Positions 1 through 8,463 of a stretch of 64,000 bases of DNA are shown here, one piece after another. How positions within the stretch are numbered: position 1 is the stretch's first letter; each line of letters begins with the position of its first letter. Position numbers and translations under genes: made by a program. This DNA comes from Corynebacterium sp. UBA2622 (GTDB lineage: Bacteria; Actinomycetota; Actinomycetes; Mycobacteriales; Mycobacteriaceae): positions 203,188-267,187 of the forward strand of contig NZ_DDJO01000012.1 in NCBI RefSeq assembly GCF_002339505.1, in the 5' to 3' direction. The notes below the pieces were generated by a model, which did not search any database, was not told the origin of the DNA, and saw only the letters and a program-made list of their open reading frames with translations.

Positions 1-181
1 AAACCCCGCCGATACCGCCAGGCCCGCGGCCCCCAAGCCCGCCCCCGCCGCGACTTCGACCCCCGCTCCCTCCGCCGCGACGGAGCAGGAGCGCCGGGGT
101 GGCCGCCGCCGCCGCGACGAGCGCTCCGGTGCCGTCTCCGTTGCCGAGCTGCTGGCCCGCCGCGGCAAAGAAAGCGAGTAG
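1..181 (+). CDS. C-terminal end of a DUF6779-type protein (partial)
   Basis: An open frame entering from the left edge (codons in phase with base 2) ends at TAG 179-181. The visible 59 residues are a Pro/Ala-rich linker, a run of arginines and the ending SVAELLARRGKESE. A low-complexity basic tail ending in a 'SVAELL' motif fits the actinobacterial DUF6779 membrane proteins (Rv3604c type), which sit beside the dehydrogenase-like and panC genes in mycobacteria. The membrane part lies outside the window. The stop codon directly abuts the next start, so the genes are probably co-transcribed. The family call rests on this tail and on context only. Confidence 0.5.
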   Translation, partial: NPADTARPAAPKPAPAATSTPAPSAATEQERRGGRRRRDERSGAVSVAELLARRGKESE

Positions 182-898
182 ATGGCACCGCGTCTGCGCG
201 TCTGCTCAGTCGGTCCCGTCCGGTCCAGCCCGCTTGCCACGCAGCTGGAGCGGGCGGGACACAGCGTGTTCCAGCTCGCTGAGCCGCAGGACATCGGGGG
301 AGCCGACCTCGTCCTGCTTGACGGGGATGACCCGGAATGGGTGCGCGGGAGCGTCGAAAAGCTCGTGCCCTTCATCCGCCGCAGGCAGATGTTTGTCCAT
401 TCCTGTCTGCAGGAGGGCGTGCAGCTGCTCGACGACGCCGAGCTCGAGGGTGCGGTGGTCATGGCGGCCTACAACGTGTTCGGCTCCTACTGGCTCACCT
501 CCGCCGCGGACGAGATGGGGGAAACGATCATCGGCCTTCTCATCGGGGAATCCGGCGGCGTGAGCTTTCCCATTGAGGACGCGCAACGCCCCCGCATTCT
601 CGCCGCGCAACGGCTCCGCGGCCTGGAAGGGGTCCTGCGCTGGGACTCCTTCGAGCTGCTGCGCTCGGTTGTGCCGGATGCGGAAGTGTTCATGGGCGAA
701 TACCTCGCTTCCCCGCCCGGCACCGACATGGGGGCCCGGCCGGTGGCGCAGTTGGAATCCGCGTACGGGTCGATTGAGGATCCGAGCGTGGCGCGGCTCT
801 TCGTGGATCTCGAGCGCCGCCAGGCGGAACGCGCCGGCCAGCTCGACGCGGAACTGTGGGCGATTTCGAAGACGGACATGCAGAAGGACGGCGAATAG
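182..898 (+). CDS. Rossmann-like DUF2520-type protein
   Basis: A 238-residue soluble protein. The N-terminus (RVCSVGPVRSSPLATQLERA) has the shape of a dinucleotide-binding beta-alpha unit, although its glycine pattern is not a clean GxGxxG. In mycobacteria the equivalent gene (Rv3603c type) lies between the DUF6779 gene and panC and is annotated as a Rossmann/DUF2520 or 6-phosphogluconate dehydrogenase-like protein of unknown substrate. The ATG follows the previous stop without a gap, and the next ATG follows this stop without a gap, so the three genes look translationally coupled. No catalytic residues can be assigned with confidence. The function is unknown; the panC neighbourhood only hints at pantoate-related chemistry. 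Confidence 0.6.
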   Translation: MAPRLRVCSVGPVRSSPLATQLERAGHSVFQLAEPQDIGGADLVLLDGDDPEWVRGSVEKLVPFIRRRQMFVHSCLQEGVQLLDDAELEGAVVMAAYNVFGSYWLTSAADEMGETIIGLLIGESGGVSFPIEDAQRPRILAAQRLRGLEGVLRWDSFELLRSVVPDAEVFMGEYLASPPGTDMGARPVAQLESAYGSIEDPSVARLFVDLERRQAERAGQLDAELWAISKTDMQKDGE

Positions 899-1690
899 AT
901 GGCTTTTGAACCCGGTGCGGCAGTGGTGGTCACGGACCCCGCCCGCTTGGCGACGTACGGGCGGGCGTTCCGCAAGGTCGGCAAATCCGTGGTGGTCGTT
1001 CCCCTGGGCCGGGGCGTGCACGCGGGCCACGTGCAGTTGATTCGGGCGGCGCGTTCGCTGCTCGGCTCCGTGGTGATGGTCACTTACCAGGGTGAGGAGG
1101 TCCTCGATGTCTTCGCCCGCGAAAAGGTCGACGTCGTCTTCCACGGCCAGCTGGGTGCGGGGGCGCGTGTGAGTACCCCGATGAACCACCTCGAGGATGC
1201 CGGTGAGGTCTCCGCGCAGGTCGCCGGGGTGCTGGCCGCAGTCAACGCCACGCACGCCACGGACGTGGTCCTCGGGGAGAAGGACTTCGAGGTGCTCGTC
1301 GCGCTGCAACGGGCTGTCTCCGCCCTGCGCGTGGAGGTCAGGCTGCACAGCGTGCCCACCGTGCGCACCGCCGATGGTCTGGCGATGTCGCTGCGCAACG
1401 GTGATGTCGCAGAGGAGCACCGTGAGGCCGCCCTGGCACTGCCCGCGGCGTTGACGGCCGGGGCGCACGTCGCGGAGCGCGGCGCCGGCGCCGTGCTGGA
1501 AACCGCCCGCGGGGTGCTGGCCGCCGCGGGCGTGGAGCCCGCCTACCTGGAGCTGCGCGACCTCGCCTTCGGCCCCGCGCCCCGGGAGGGGGACGCCCGG
1601 CTGCTCGGGGCGGTGGATCTCGGTGGCGTGCGGCTTACCGACAACGTCGGGGTGCCGGTGGGCATCGGGTTCGCCAACCTCGCGTCGTGA
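899..1690 (+). CDS. Degenerate pantoate--beta-alanine ligase (PanC)-like protein
   Basis: A 263-residue member of the HxGH nucleotidyltransferase superfamily aligning with PanC. Retained features are the HAGH motif in [12 protein letters not shown] (the HIGH-type ATP site), the GEKD block ([12 protein letters not shown]) and the [15 protein letters not shown] block with its Ser and Arg. The FVNPxQF segment that follows HxGH in true PanC is missing: the sequence runs from VVMVTY straight to QGEEVLDVF, about 20 residues short. The Gln after EKDxQ is also replaced (EKDFEV). In M. tuberculosis PanC those two glutamines hold pantoate. The protein therefore probably keeps adenylation chemistry but not pantoate binding, and its real substrate is unknown. 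It shares an operon with the preceding Rossmann-like gene. Confidence 0.7.
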   Translation: MAFEPGAAVVVTDPARLATYGRAFRKVGKSVVVVPLGRGVHAGHVQLIRAARSLLGSVVMVTYQGEEVLDVFAREKVDVVFHGQLGAGARVSTPMNHLEDAGEVSAQVAGVLAAVNATHATDVVLGEKDFEVLVALQRAVSALRVEVRLHSVPTVRTADGLAMSLRNGDVAEEHREAALALPAALTAGAHVAERGAGAVLETARGVLAAAGVEPAYLELRDLAFGPAPREGDARLLGAVDLGGVRLTDNVGVPVGIGFANLAS

Positions 1691-1795
1691 GCCCGGGGTG
1701 GCTGGCCTTGTGGGCCGGTCACGTGGGGCCGCTCCGAGGAGCGCCTCCAGCTGCCCCTGTGCCCGGGGCAGTAGCAGCTCGCGCGCGGCAGGCAC

Positions 1796-1801
1796 TACTC
1801 T
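1796..1801 (+). promoter_or_regulatory. -10 element for leaderless lysS
   Basis: TACTCT ends 8 nt before the GTG at 1810. The start therefore coincides with the expected transcription start, which favours 1810 over the in-frame GTG codons upstream. Confidence 0.5.
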
Positions 1802-1809
1802 ATGAGGAC

Positions 1810-3366
1810 GTGACTACCCAGGACCTCTCAGAGCAGCAGCAGTACCGCCGCGCGAAGCGCCAGAAGCTTATCGACGAAGGCCGTGATGCCTACCCCGCCG
1901 TCGTCGACCGCACCGACTCCCTCACCGAGGTGCGCGGGCGCTACCACGTTGCCGCCGAGGGCGAGGAGACCGCGGCTCCGGAGGGCGCGACCGTGCTCGA
2001 GGCCGGTCAGGAGACCCAGGACGTGGTCGCCGTCGCCGGGCGCATCATGTTCAAGCGCGACACGGGCAAGCTCTGTTTCGCCACGCTCCAGGAGGGCAAC
2101 GGCACCCAGCTGCAGGTCATGCTCTCCCTCGCCGAGGTCGGCGAGGAGGCCCTTGCCAGCTGGAAGGAAGACGTGGACTTGGGTGACATCGTCTCCGTTC
2201 GCGGACGCGTCATCGCCTCGCGCCGCGGGGAGCTCTCCGTCATGGCGCAGTCCTGGCACATGGCATCCAAGGCGCTGCGCCCGCTGCCGGTGGCCTTCGC
2301 GGACATGAACGAGGAGCAGCGCGTCCGCAACCGCTACACCGACCTGATCATGCGCGAGGCGGCCCGCGACAACGCAATGACCCGTATCAGGGTCATCGCC
2401 GCCGTGCGCAAATACCTTGGTGGCCTGGACTTCGTCGAGGTGGAGACCCCGATGCTGCAGACGCTGCACGGCGGTGCCGCCGCGCGGCCCTTCGTCACCC
2501 GCTCCAACGCCCTGGACATCGACCTCTACCTGCGCATCGCCCCCGAACTGTTCCTGAAGCGCTGCGTGGTCGGCGGGATCGAGCGCGTCTTCGAGATCAA
2601 CCGGAACTTCCGCAACGAGGGCGTGGACTCCTCCCACTCCCCGGAGTTCACCATGCTGGAGACCTACCAGGCGTGGGGCACCTACCGCGACTGCGCCGAG
2701 ATGACCAAGGGGCTGGTGCAGTTCGCGGCCCGGGAGGTCTTCGGCTCCGAGAAGGTCACGCTCGCCGACGGCACCGAATACGACTTCGGTGGCGAGTGGA
2801 AGGTGCTGGAGATGTACCCCTCCCTCAACGAGGCCCTGCAGCGCAAGCACCCGGGCCAGCCCGAGGTCACGATCGACTCCACCGTGGAGGAACTCACCGG
2901 CATCGCGGAGGCCATCGGGCTCAAGGTCCCCGACAACGAGGGTTGGCTGCACGGCAAGCTCGTGGAGGAGATCTGGGAGCACCTCTGCTCGGACCAGCTC
3001 TACGAGCCGACCTTCGTGACCAACTTCCCCGTCGAGACCTCCCCGCTCACCCGCGACCACCGCGAGAAGCCCGGCGTGACCGAGAAGTGGGACCTCTACG
3101 TCCGCGGCTTCGAGCTCGCCACCGGTTACTCCGAGCTGGTCGACCCCGTGATCCAGCGCGAACGCTTCGAGGACCAGGCCCGCCTGGCGGCACACGGCGA
3201 CGACGAGGCCATGGTCCTCGACGAGGGCTTCCTCGCCGCCATGGAGCAGGGCATGCCCCCGACCGCCGGCACGGGTATGGGCATCGACCGCCTCCTCATG
3301 GCGCTCACAGGCCTCGGCATCCGCGAAACCGTCCTGTTCCCCCTGGTCAAGCCCGAGGTCAACTAG
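1810..3366 (+). CDS. lysS: Lysine--tRNA ligase, class II
   Basis: Charges tRNA-Lys with lysine in the cytoplasm. The 518-residue length matches bacterial LysS. An OB-fold anticodon-binding domain (about residues 60-170, including [14 protein letters not shown]) precedes the class II catalytic core. Motif 2 is visible in [20 protein letters not shown] and motif 3 in [15 protein letters not shown] near the C-terminus. The frame is open further upstream, but the GTG at 1810 is chosen because a -10-like hexamer sits 8 nt before it and because the protein then begins [18 protein letters not shown], the usual beginning in this family. It stands next to clpC in the wider order known from mycobacteria and corynebacteria. 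Confidence 0.93.
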   Translation: MTTQDLSEQQQYRRAKRQKLIDEGRDAYPAVVDRTDSLTEVRGRYHVAAEGEETAAPEGATVLEAGQETQDVVAVAGRIMFKRDTGKLCFATLQEGNGTQLQVMLSLAEVGEEALASWKEDVDLGDIVSVRGRVIASRRGELSVMAQSWHMASKALRPLPVAFADMNEEQRVRNRYTDLIMREAARDNAMTRIRVIAAVRKYLGGLDFVEVETPMLQTLHGGAAARPFVTRSNALDIDLYLRIAPELFLKRCVVGGIERVFEINRNFRNEGVDSSHSPEFTMLETYQAWGTYRDCAEMTKGLVQFAAREVFGSEKVTLADGTEYDFGGEWKVLEMYPSLNEALQRKHPGQPEVTIDSTVEELTGIAEAIGLKVPDNEGWLHGKLVEEIWEHLCSDQLYEPTFVTNFPVETSPLTRDHREKPGVTEKWDLYVRGFELATGYSELVDPVIQRERFEDQARLAAHGDDEAMVLDEGFLAAMEQGMPPTAGTGMGIDRLLMALTGLGIRETVLFPLVKPEVN

Positions 3367-3373
3367 CCTCGGC

Positions 3374-4600
3374 GTGGGCCTGCGGGCATCGCTTCACGAC
3401 GCCCCCGCGCCCGCCTCCCCGGAGGCGGAGGTGGGGCGTCGATTAGTGCTGCGCGCGCTCTGGTTCGCGGCGGTGGTGGGCGTGGTGCGTACCGTCTTCA
3501 TCGCCTCCCGGGCGAACCGGGGCACCGACTTCGAGCCCATTTGGGCGGCGGTGCAGCGCTACGTCCACGGTGTGCCCGTCTACAACGAGGACTACTCCAC
3601 GCTCGACCCCCACTACCTCTACTCCCCGGGTGCGAACGTCGTGCTTGCGCCCCTGGCGCTTTTCGGCTCGTTCTCCATCGCGCGGTGGGTGATGATCGCC
3701 GCGACCGTGGTGTCGGTCATCACGGCGATCTGGATCGCCGCACGGCTGCTGACGCGGACCTGGGCGGTGCCACTCGCGCTGTTGGCAGTCGGGGTGTTCT
3801 TCAACACCTCCGAGCCGGTGCGATCAACCGTCGAGTACACCAACATCAACGGCTTCCTCCTGCTGGTGATGGTGACCTTCGTGTGGGCGGTGGCAGCTCT
3901 CGACGGGCCGATGAAGCGGCAGTTCGCCCGGCCCGAGACGTACCTCGCCGGGGTTTTGCTCGGTTACGCGGTGACCATCAAACCGCAGTTCGTCGTTCTC
4001 ACCGCCCTTCCGGTTCTGCTCCTGCAGTGGCCGGTTCTGCTGGTCGGCGGTGGGTTCTACGGTGCGCTTCTCGCCGTGGGGTGGGCGACGACCTCCGAGG
4101 TGCAGTGGTACACGGAGCGCCTGGTGCCGTACCTGAAGCAGCCCCGCGGTTACGACAACGGGTCTCTGCGGGCCGTGGTGGGGGATCTCGGGTTCTCCGG
4201 CGCGGTGCAGTTCGCGGTGATGGGTGTGGTGCTGGTGGCCGTGGCTGTGGCCGTCACCGCGCTGTTTCCGCTCCGGAAGCGCAACCGGGCGGCGTGGTCC
4301 TTCACCACACTCGGCGTGCTCTTTGCGGGGGTCTTCCTCGCCGGCGGGTTGCTGCAGGGGTACTACGCGATGTGGCTCATCCCCATGGCGCTGACCATCG
4401 TCTGCCCCCACACCCCGATGCGGTGGGCGATGATGTGGATTGCCCTGCTGCTCACCCTCAGCGGGTTGTCCGGCCTCTTCACCGAGGGAGTGCTCGCCGA
4501 CTCGCGGGAGAGTCTCGGCCCGACGGTCGGCTGGGCCCTCGTCCCCGTCGTGGTGGCGACGTGGGCCGTGCGGGAGAACCGGATCACCCGTCGGCGGTGA
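3374..4600 (+). CDS. GT87-family polyprenyl-phosphate-dependent glycosyltransferase (DUF2029)
   Basis: A polytopic membrane protein of 408 residues with roughly ten hydrophobic segments. Early in the chain it has the acidic-aromatic pattern TDFEPIWAAVQRYVHG followed by a YSPGANVVLAPLAL loop, typical of GT87 mannosyl- or arabinosyltransferases (the AftC, PimE and MptC-like group). Such enzymes use lipid-linked sugars and act on arabinogalactan, lipoarabinomannan or PIMs on the outer face of the membrane. The conserved IKPQF loop is present. The GTG start follows the lysS stop by 7 nt, so it may be read from lysS mRNA. Its last coding part (4451-4590) has a decayed relative at 9253-9400. The donor and acceptor cannot be assigned. 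Confidence 0.75.
   Translation: MGLRASLHDAPAPASPEAEVGRRLVLRALWFAAVVGVVRTVFIASRANRGTDFEPIWAAVQRYVHGVPVYNEDYSTLDPHYLYSPGANVVLAPLALFGSFSIARWVMIAATVVSVITAIWIAARLLTRTWAVPLALLAVGVFFNTSEPVRSTVEYTNINGFLLLVMVTFVWAVAALDGPMKRQFARPETYLAGVLLGYAVTIKPQFVVLTALPVLLLQWPVLLVGGGFYGALLAVGWATTSEVQWYTERLVPYLKQPRGYDNGSLRAVVGDLGFSGAVQFAVMGVVLVAVAVAVTALFPLRKRNRAAWSFTTLGVLFAGVFLAGGLLQGYYAMWLIPMALTIVCPHTPMRWAMMWIALLLTLSGLSGLFTEGVLADSRESLGPTVGWALVPVVVATWAVRENRITRRR
4451..4470 (+). repeat. 20-bp direct repeat, copy 1 (3' part of GT87 gene)
   Basis: These 20 bases, coding TLSGLS in the GT87 protein, recur without change at 9253-9272. Together the two copies bracket the lipoprotein/J-like/pseudokinase block. Confidence 0.85.
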
Positions 4601-4761
4601 GCGCCACGACCGGATGGCAGTCCAACTTTCGACGGTACTGCGCCGGTTCCCCGGACAAGGGCGGTGCAAGCGGTTACAGTCTCGCACATAGAGATTCTTG
4701 ACAGGAGCTGCGGATTACCTGCCGGTGACCCGTAAGCCACGAGCGTGGATGTGTTGAGGTG

Positions 4762-5292
4762 ATGAGTGTGGCGGGGTGTCGTGGCAGGAGATCTGTGGTT
4801 GTCGGGAGCGTCGTCGTGGCCGCCGCCGCAGCGGGGTGTGCCCCGCAGACGGCGGAACCCCTGGCCGAGCCCACGGTGGAATCCCGGGCGGGCGACTCGT
4901 CGCAGGCACCAACGTCCACCGATGCCACCTCCAGCAGCTCACCCAGTTCAGCGACGGGGTCGTCGTCGGCATTGACGTCCACAGGGGCGATGCGCTCCGA
5001 GCCGAGAACGCCCCCGGTGTGTGATGACGCCGTCCTGCACCAGACGCCCGGATTGGCAAAATTCACGTTCCTCGGGAAGGACTGCACGAGTGAATTCCAG
5101 GAAGTGGGGATGCCGGGCACGGACGCGTTAGCAATCGCGCGGTGGGACGGGCAGAAGTGGGAGAGTGTGGTCCCGGATGGTCGGACGGAGGGCACCGGTA
5201 TGGAGGTCCCCTGCTGGGAGCCCGGCAAGCTCCGGTCGATGGGCGTTCCCGAGGCAATCGTGAAGAAGAAGGCGGAGTGCAGTGTCCACTAG
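4762..5292 (+). CDS. Secreted lipoprotein of unknown function
   Basis: About 176 residues. A basic N-terminus (RGRRS) and an Ala/Val-rich stretch end in a lipobox AAAGC, so the protein should be lipidated and anchored outside the cytoplasmic membrane. A Ser/Thr/Pro linker of about 60 residues follows. The compact C-terminal domain has cysteines in VCDD, KDCTSEF, PCWEP and ECSVH, able to form two disulfides. The DALAIARWDGQKWESV pattern recalls other small corynebacterial envelope proteins. A GAGG Shine-Dalgarno at 4756-4759 lies very close to ATG 4762, so the GTG at 4768 may be the true start. The next gene overlaps it by 11 bp. No enzymatic motif is seen. Confidence 0.7.
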   Translation: MSVAGCRGRRSVVVGSVVVAAAAAGCAPQTAEPLAEPTVESRAGDSSQAPTSTDATSSSSPSSATGSSSALTSTGAMRSEPRTPPVCDDAVLHQTPGLAKFTFLGKDCTSEFQEVGMPGTDALAIARWDGQKWESVVPDGRTEGTGMEVPCWEPGKLRSMGVPEAIVKKKAECSVH

Positions 5293-5920
5293 GCAGTCCT
5301 TGGGATCTCTCTCAGCGGGGGCCGTCTTCGCGGTTGTCGCACTGACGGGGTGCGCAACGGACGGTCTCGCCGGTGACAACCGGGACGTGGTGCCCATGTC
5401 CACCGCCACCGTGGTCACCGATGCAGGGTCCACCTCCTCATCTGGGGCCAGCACCACGTCTACGGGGACGACGCGCGCGACACCGGCGACACCCCGGCCC
5501 GATGTCCCCGTCAACCCCGGGGATTTCGAGCGGGCCGGCATGAGCGTCTTCACCTACATCGTGGGAGCCCGTACGGGGACCTGTGCGATTAGCCCGCACG
5601 GTGCCACGTGCCAGGGAACAACCCCGTCAGACGCGCCGGTGGTGACGGCCGTCCCCCTCCCGCCCCGTAAGGCGGATGCGATCTACGTGGGTGAGGACGG
5701 CATGCATTACACGGTCTTCGAAGGCGTGGGCCCCTCTCAGGGGACCCTCGACCATGGCCGGTCGATTTCCGTGCGGGAAAATTTGTGCCGCTACCCCGAT
5801 GACAATACCTTGACCTGCATTTCCGGCATGGGTTCTTTCACCATTTCCGCCGACGGCGCGATCGCTCCCCACGGCCAGCTCCACGACCCCCCAGTGTGGA
5901 CGCTGCCCGATTATTATTGA
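5282..5920 (+). CDS. Second secreted lipoprotein of unknown function
   Basis: A 212-residue protein starting with GTG inside the end of the previous gene (11-bp overlap), so translation is probably coupled. A signal peptide with a VALTGC lipobox places it on the outer membrane face. Residues about 45-75 are a Ser/Thr/Pro-rich spacer. The C-terminal domain has four cysteines (GTCAIS, ATCQG, NLCRYP, LTCISG) and the beta-rich look of a small binding domain. I do not recognise a named family. Its position upstream of the J-like and pseudokinase genes suggests an extracytoplasmic partner for their outer domains, which is inference only. Confidence 0.7.
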   Translation: MSTRQSLGSLSAGAVFAVVALTGCATDGLAGDNRDVVPMSTATVVTDAGSTSSSGASTTSTGTTRATPATPRPDVPVNPGDFERAGMSVFTYIVGARTGTCAISPHGATCQGTTPSDAPVVTAVPLPPRKADAIYVGEDGMHYTVFEGVGPSQGTLDHGRSISVRENLCRYPDDNTLTCISGMGSFTISADGAIAPHGQLHDPPVWTLPDYY

Positions 5921-6034
5921 TTTTCCCGGGGATGCACAGTGTCCTATCAGTTAATCTTGCCCTAGCATCATTCGATTTACCCGCCACCGTCCCCGACACC
6001 GTGGCAGCCGTCCTCTAGAAAGGTTCCGCTTACA

Positions 6035-7003
6035 GTGGCCCACTACAATCTCTATTCCTCGCTCGGTTTGGACCGCGGCATGGATTCGAAAACGATCGCG
6101 GCGGACCTCCAGAACCGCATGACCTCCGGGCTGGTCACCAACCCCGGGGGAACTGAGGAACTCTCGATTGCGTCCCGGATTCTGGGTGATCCCCGGCGTC
6201 GTTCCCTATATGACGCAAAGCTCGACGATTCCACCGCGCCCGACATCACCATCGGCTCCCTCCGTGAGTTGGCGGATGCGGATCTCGGTCCGCAGCCCGG
6301 GGGATCTTCCGTGTGCGGCTCGGACGCAGCCCCGGGACCCGGTGCAGGGGTGCCGGCGGGCGGGAAACCGAGAATCAAGGACCGGCTCAGTGGGAGCACG
6401 GCGGTGTTCTCCCGGCGCGCCCGGGAGGCCCAGGAGAAGCTGGCGCCCACCGTCGATAACACCAGGACCGAAATCAAGCAGTCCTCGAAGCGGGTCATCA
6501 TCGGCACCGCGTTGGTCACAGCCGTTGCCATGCTCCTCCTCGGTGGTTTGATCAGCTTCGGGTTCGACCGCACCGCAGCCGGGGAGAGAAAAGTGGCGAA
6601 GTCGGCCAATCAATTCCTCCGCCTGAACGATCGGGAGAAAGCGGAGAAGTGGGTTAAGGACAACGCCGTCTTCGACGAGCAGGACGAGATCAGTGATGAC
6701 ATCGACCTCTCCGATTTCAAGGGGGTGGACCGGGCGCTCGGAACGGAGGGTCCGAGCGTGGGCGAGGTTGTCGACTTTGCTCCCACCTTCCGCGCGCTGA
6801 ATGTGTACGACGACGACCAGTGGAAGGACGCGCTTGACCGGGAAAACCTTGACGGGCTCTACATGGTCCGCGTCAATAACAAGAACGGTGGTGACAGCAA
6901 GAAGCGCCTCACGTACGTGGTCCAGGATGGGCATGCAAAGCTCGTATCCATCGGTTCATCGTCAAACACGCCCGACAGCATTGTGAACAACTTGTCTTTC
7001 TGA
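6035..7003 (+). CDS. Membrane protein with degenerate J-like N-terminal domain
   Basis: 322 residues in three parts. Residues 1-65 resemble a J domain: NLYSSLGLD at the start and ASRILGDPRRRSLYD at the position of helix IV, but the HPD tripeptide needed to stimulate DnaK is absent (NPGG lies where HPD would be). A Gly/Pro-rich linker and a basic segment follow. A single membrane helix spans about residues 154-177 (the VIIGTALVTAVAMLLLGG region). The C-terminal 140 residues should be outside the cell and contain a polar helical part (SANQFLRLNDREKAEKWVK) and an acidic stretch. The start is GTG with an AGAAAGG site 11 nt upstream. The next gene, 38 nt downstream, encodes a pseudokinase with the same inside-membrane-outside layout. 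The function is unknown. Confidence 0.7.
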   Translation: MAHYNLYSSLGLDRGMDSKTIAADLQNRMTSGLVTNPGGTEELSIASRILGDPRRRSLYDAKLDDSTAPDITIGSLRELADADLGPQPGGSSVCGSDAAPGPGAGVPAGGKPRIKDRLSGSTAVFSRRAREAQEKLAPTVDNTRTEIKQSSKRVIIGTALVTAVAMLLLGGLISFGFDRTAAGERKVAKSANQFLRLNDREKAEKWVKDNAVFDEQDEISDDIDLSDFKGVDRALGTEGPSVGEVVDFAPTFRALNVYDDDQWKDALDRENLDGLYMVRVNNKNGGDSKKRLTYVVQDGHAKLVSIGSSSNTPDSIVNNLSF

Positions 7004-7040
7004 CGAGTACCCACAACCAACCCTGAACTGAAGGCACAAC

Positions 7041-8387
7041 ATGTCAGAGCCAACCCTGCCCGACCTCCTCCAATCCGAATACGGTTTGTACCAATTAACC
7101 GAGGTATCCCGGACTCCGGAGTCGGTCGTCTACAAAGCGTCCAACCAGTGGGGAAACCGCAAGGTAGAGGTTGAGTACGCGAATGATCACCCGGATGAAG
7201 CGGTTGCGGGCGCAATCGAGGAGCAGGCATCGTCGCTTGAGCGCCTCCGACATCCCGCGGTCGCTCGAATGGAAGGTTTGGGAGTAGTTGACGGCAGGGT
7301 TTTCGTGGTCCGGGAACCGGTTTCGGGGGAAACTCTCCGGGATCTTGTAGGTACCCGCTTGAAGTGGTCCAACCCCTTCACAGGTGAGGAGGCGGCCCAG
7401 CTTCTGCGGCCACTTGCGGAGGCCGCCGACCAGTTCGAGCGGGAGGGGTGTGCAGGATTTCTGGGCAGGTCCTTGACACCGGACACGATCGTGGTGCGTC
7501 GGCAGGGTGCGGACGTTTCCCTCCAGGCGGCAAAGACCGGCCCGGCACCCCGCCACCCGGACTCCCCGGTCAACAGCCGGGAAGCGATTGCCGAGCTGTA
7601 CGGTTTCATGACCGGTTCGCCCGTGGACGGTGCGAAGATCCAGGGCGCGTCCACCGCCACCGGCCTCCTCGACGCGCTGGTGCCCCCCGCCGCGCCCGCG
7701 ACCATCGACTGGGGAATCCCCGCCGCGGCGGAGCCCGCCCCAGGATCGCATGCCGTGGAAACGGGGCCTATCCAGTATTTCCCCGACACCGACCCGGACA
7801 TGGCGCGGAACCAGCAGTGGGGCACTCTGCCCGCCACAGGTACCTACGACACCATGGAACCGGACACCGCCGCCGCAATCGCTGCTCCGGTGCAGCGGAA
7901 GAGTCGCCGGGGGCTCGCACTCTTCACCGTTCTGTTGCTACTTCTTGTGGCAGCTGCCGCGAGCGGGTATTGGTGGTGGAGGAAAAACGAGGTCGGAGAC
8001 GCCTGGCGTGGCGGGAACGCGAACCTGGCGCGGACGTTCCCCGACATCATCTCCAGGGGTGACGGCGCCCGGGGCTGGGAGAGCCTTCCCTGTTCGAGCC
8101 AGAGTGCTGATCAAGACCAAAAGGCCAAGATCCGGTGCGCCGACAAGAACCTGGGAGTCACCGTGGCGGAATACGGCGACAAAGGTGCCCGCGACGCCGC
8201 ACTTCCGCAGACGGATACTCGGGTGGTTTTGCAGTCCGGTTCCTGCAAGGTCGATCAAATCGAGCTGCAGGGTCAGAACCCGCCCGCCTACATCCTCGCC
8301 CCCGAGGACACGCTGGACCGCTACACAATCACCATCAACGGGAATAACGCGGCCGACAAGCTCCTCTACTTGCCCATCTGCAAATAA
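7041..8387 (+). CDS. Membrane pseudokinase (Ser/Thr kinase-like, catalytically dead)
   Basis: 448 residues. Residues 15-215 follow a protein-kinase fold: RLRHPAVARMEGLG (alphaC/beta4), VVREPVSGETLRDLV (beta5 and hinge) and GRSLTPDTIVV where HRDxKPxNI should be. The catalytic Asp is lost (GRS for HRD), the DFG motif is absent (AAKTG in that area), and no VAIK-type lysine appears in RKVEVEY. It cannot be a normal phosphotransferase. After a linker comes one membrane helix (about 291-310) with basic residues before it, then an outer domain of about 135 residues with cysteines at 351, 366, 402 and 447, probably two disulfides. It resembles a PknB-type receptor kinase that has become a scaffold or sensor. 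It probably forms one unit with the J-like gene upstream. Confidence 0.75.
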   Translation: MSEPTLPDLLQSEYGLYQLTEVSRTPESVVYKASNQWGNRKVEVEYANDHPDEAVAGAIEEQASSLERLRHPAVARMEGLGVVDGRVFVVREPVSGETLRDLVGTRLKWSNPFTGEEAAQLLRPLAEAADQFEREGCAGFLGRSLTPDTIVVRRQGADVSLQAAKTGPAPRHPDSPVNSREAIAELYGFMTGSPVDGAKIQGASTATGLLDALVPPAAPATIDWGIPAAAEPAPGSHAVETGPIQYFPDTDPDMARNQQWGTLPATGTYDTMEPDTAAAIAAPVQRKSRRGLALFTVLLLLLVAAAASGYWWWRKNEVGDAWRGGNANLARTFPDIISRGDGARGWESLPCSSQSADQDQKAKIRCADKNLGVTVAEYGDKGARDAALPQTDTRVVLQSGSCKVDQIELQGQNPPAYILAPEDTLDRYTITINGNNAADKLLYLPICK

Positions 8388-8413
8388 CAGAACTGCCCCG
8401 GTGTCGCTGAGGC

Positions 8414-8434
8414 GGCCCCGAGTCCATCGGGGCC
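8414..8434. terminator. Hairpin between convergent genes
   Basis: GGCCCCGA (8414-8421) pairs perfectly with TCGGGGCC (8427-8434) around a 5-nt loop. It lies between the ends of the pseudokinase gene (+) and the lipoprotein gene (-). There is no clear T-run on either side, so termination efficiency is uncertain. Confidence 0.5.
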
Positions 8435-8463
8435 CTGTAGAAGCGGGAGCCCGCAGGGCGGAA

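Noticed and set aside
206..1795. Long open frame on the minus strand opposite the Rossmann-like and PanC-like genes
   Set aside because: It is His/Arg/Gly-rich, matches no family and is a by-product of GC-rich codon use in the opposite genes. Similar antisense frames (1828-3195, 11876-13738, 40001-41533, 45536-47017) were dropped for the same reason.
1690..1810. lysS translation from GTG 1687, overlapping the PanC-like stop
   Set aside because: The extra 41 residues are Pro/Ala-rich, fit no LysS, and lack a ribosome site, while GTG 1810 has a -10 at the leaderless distance.
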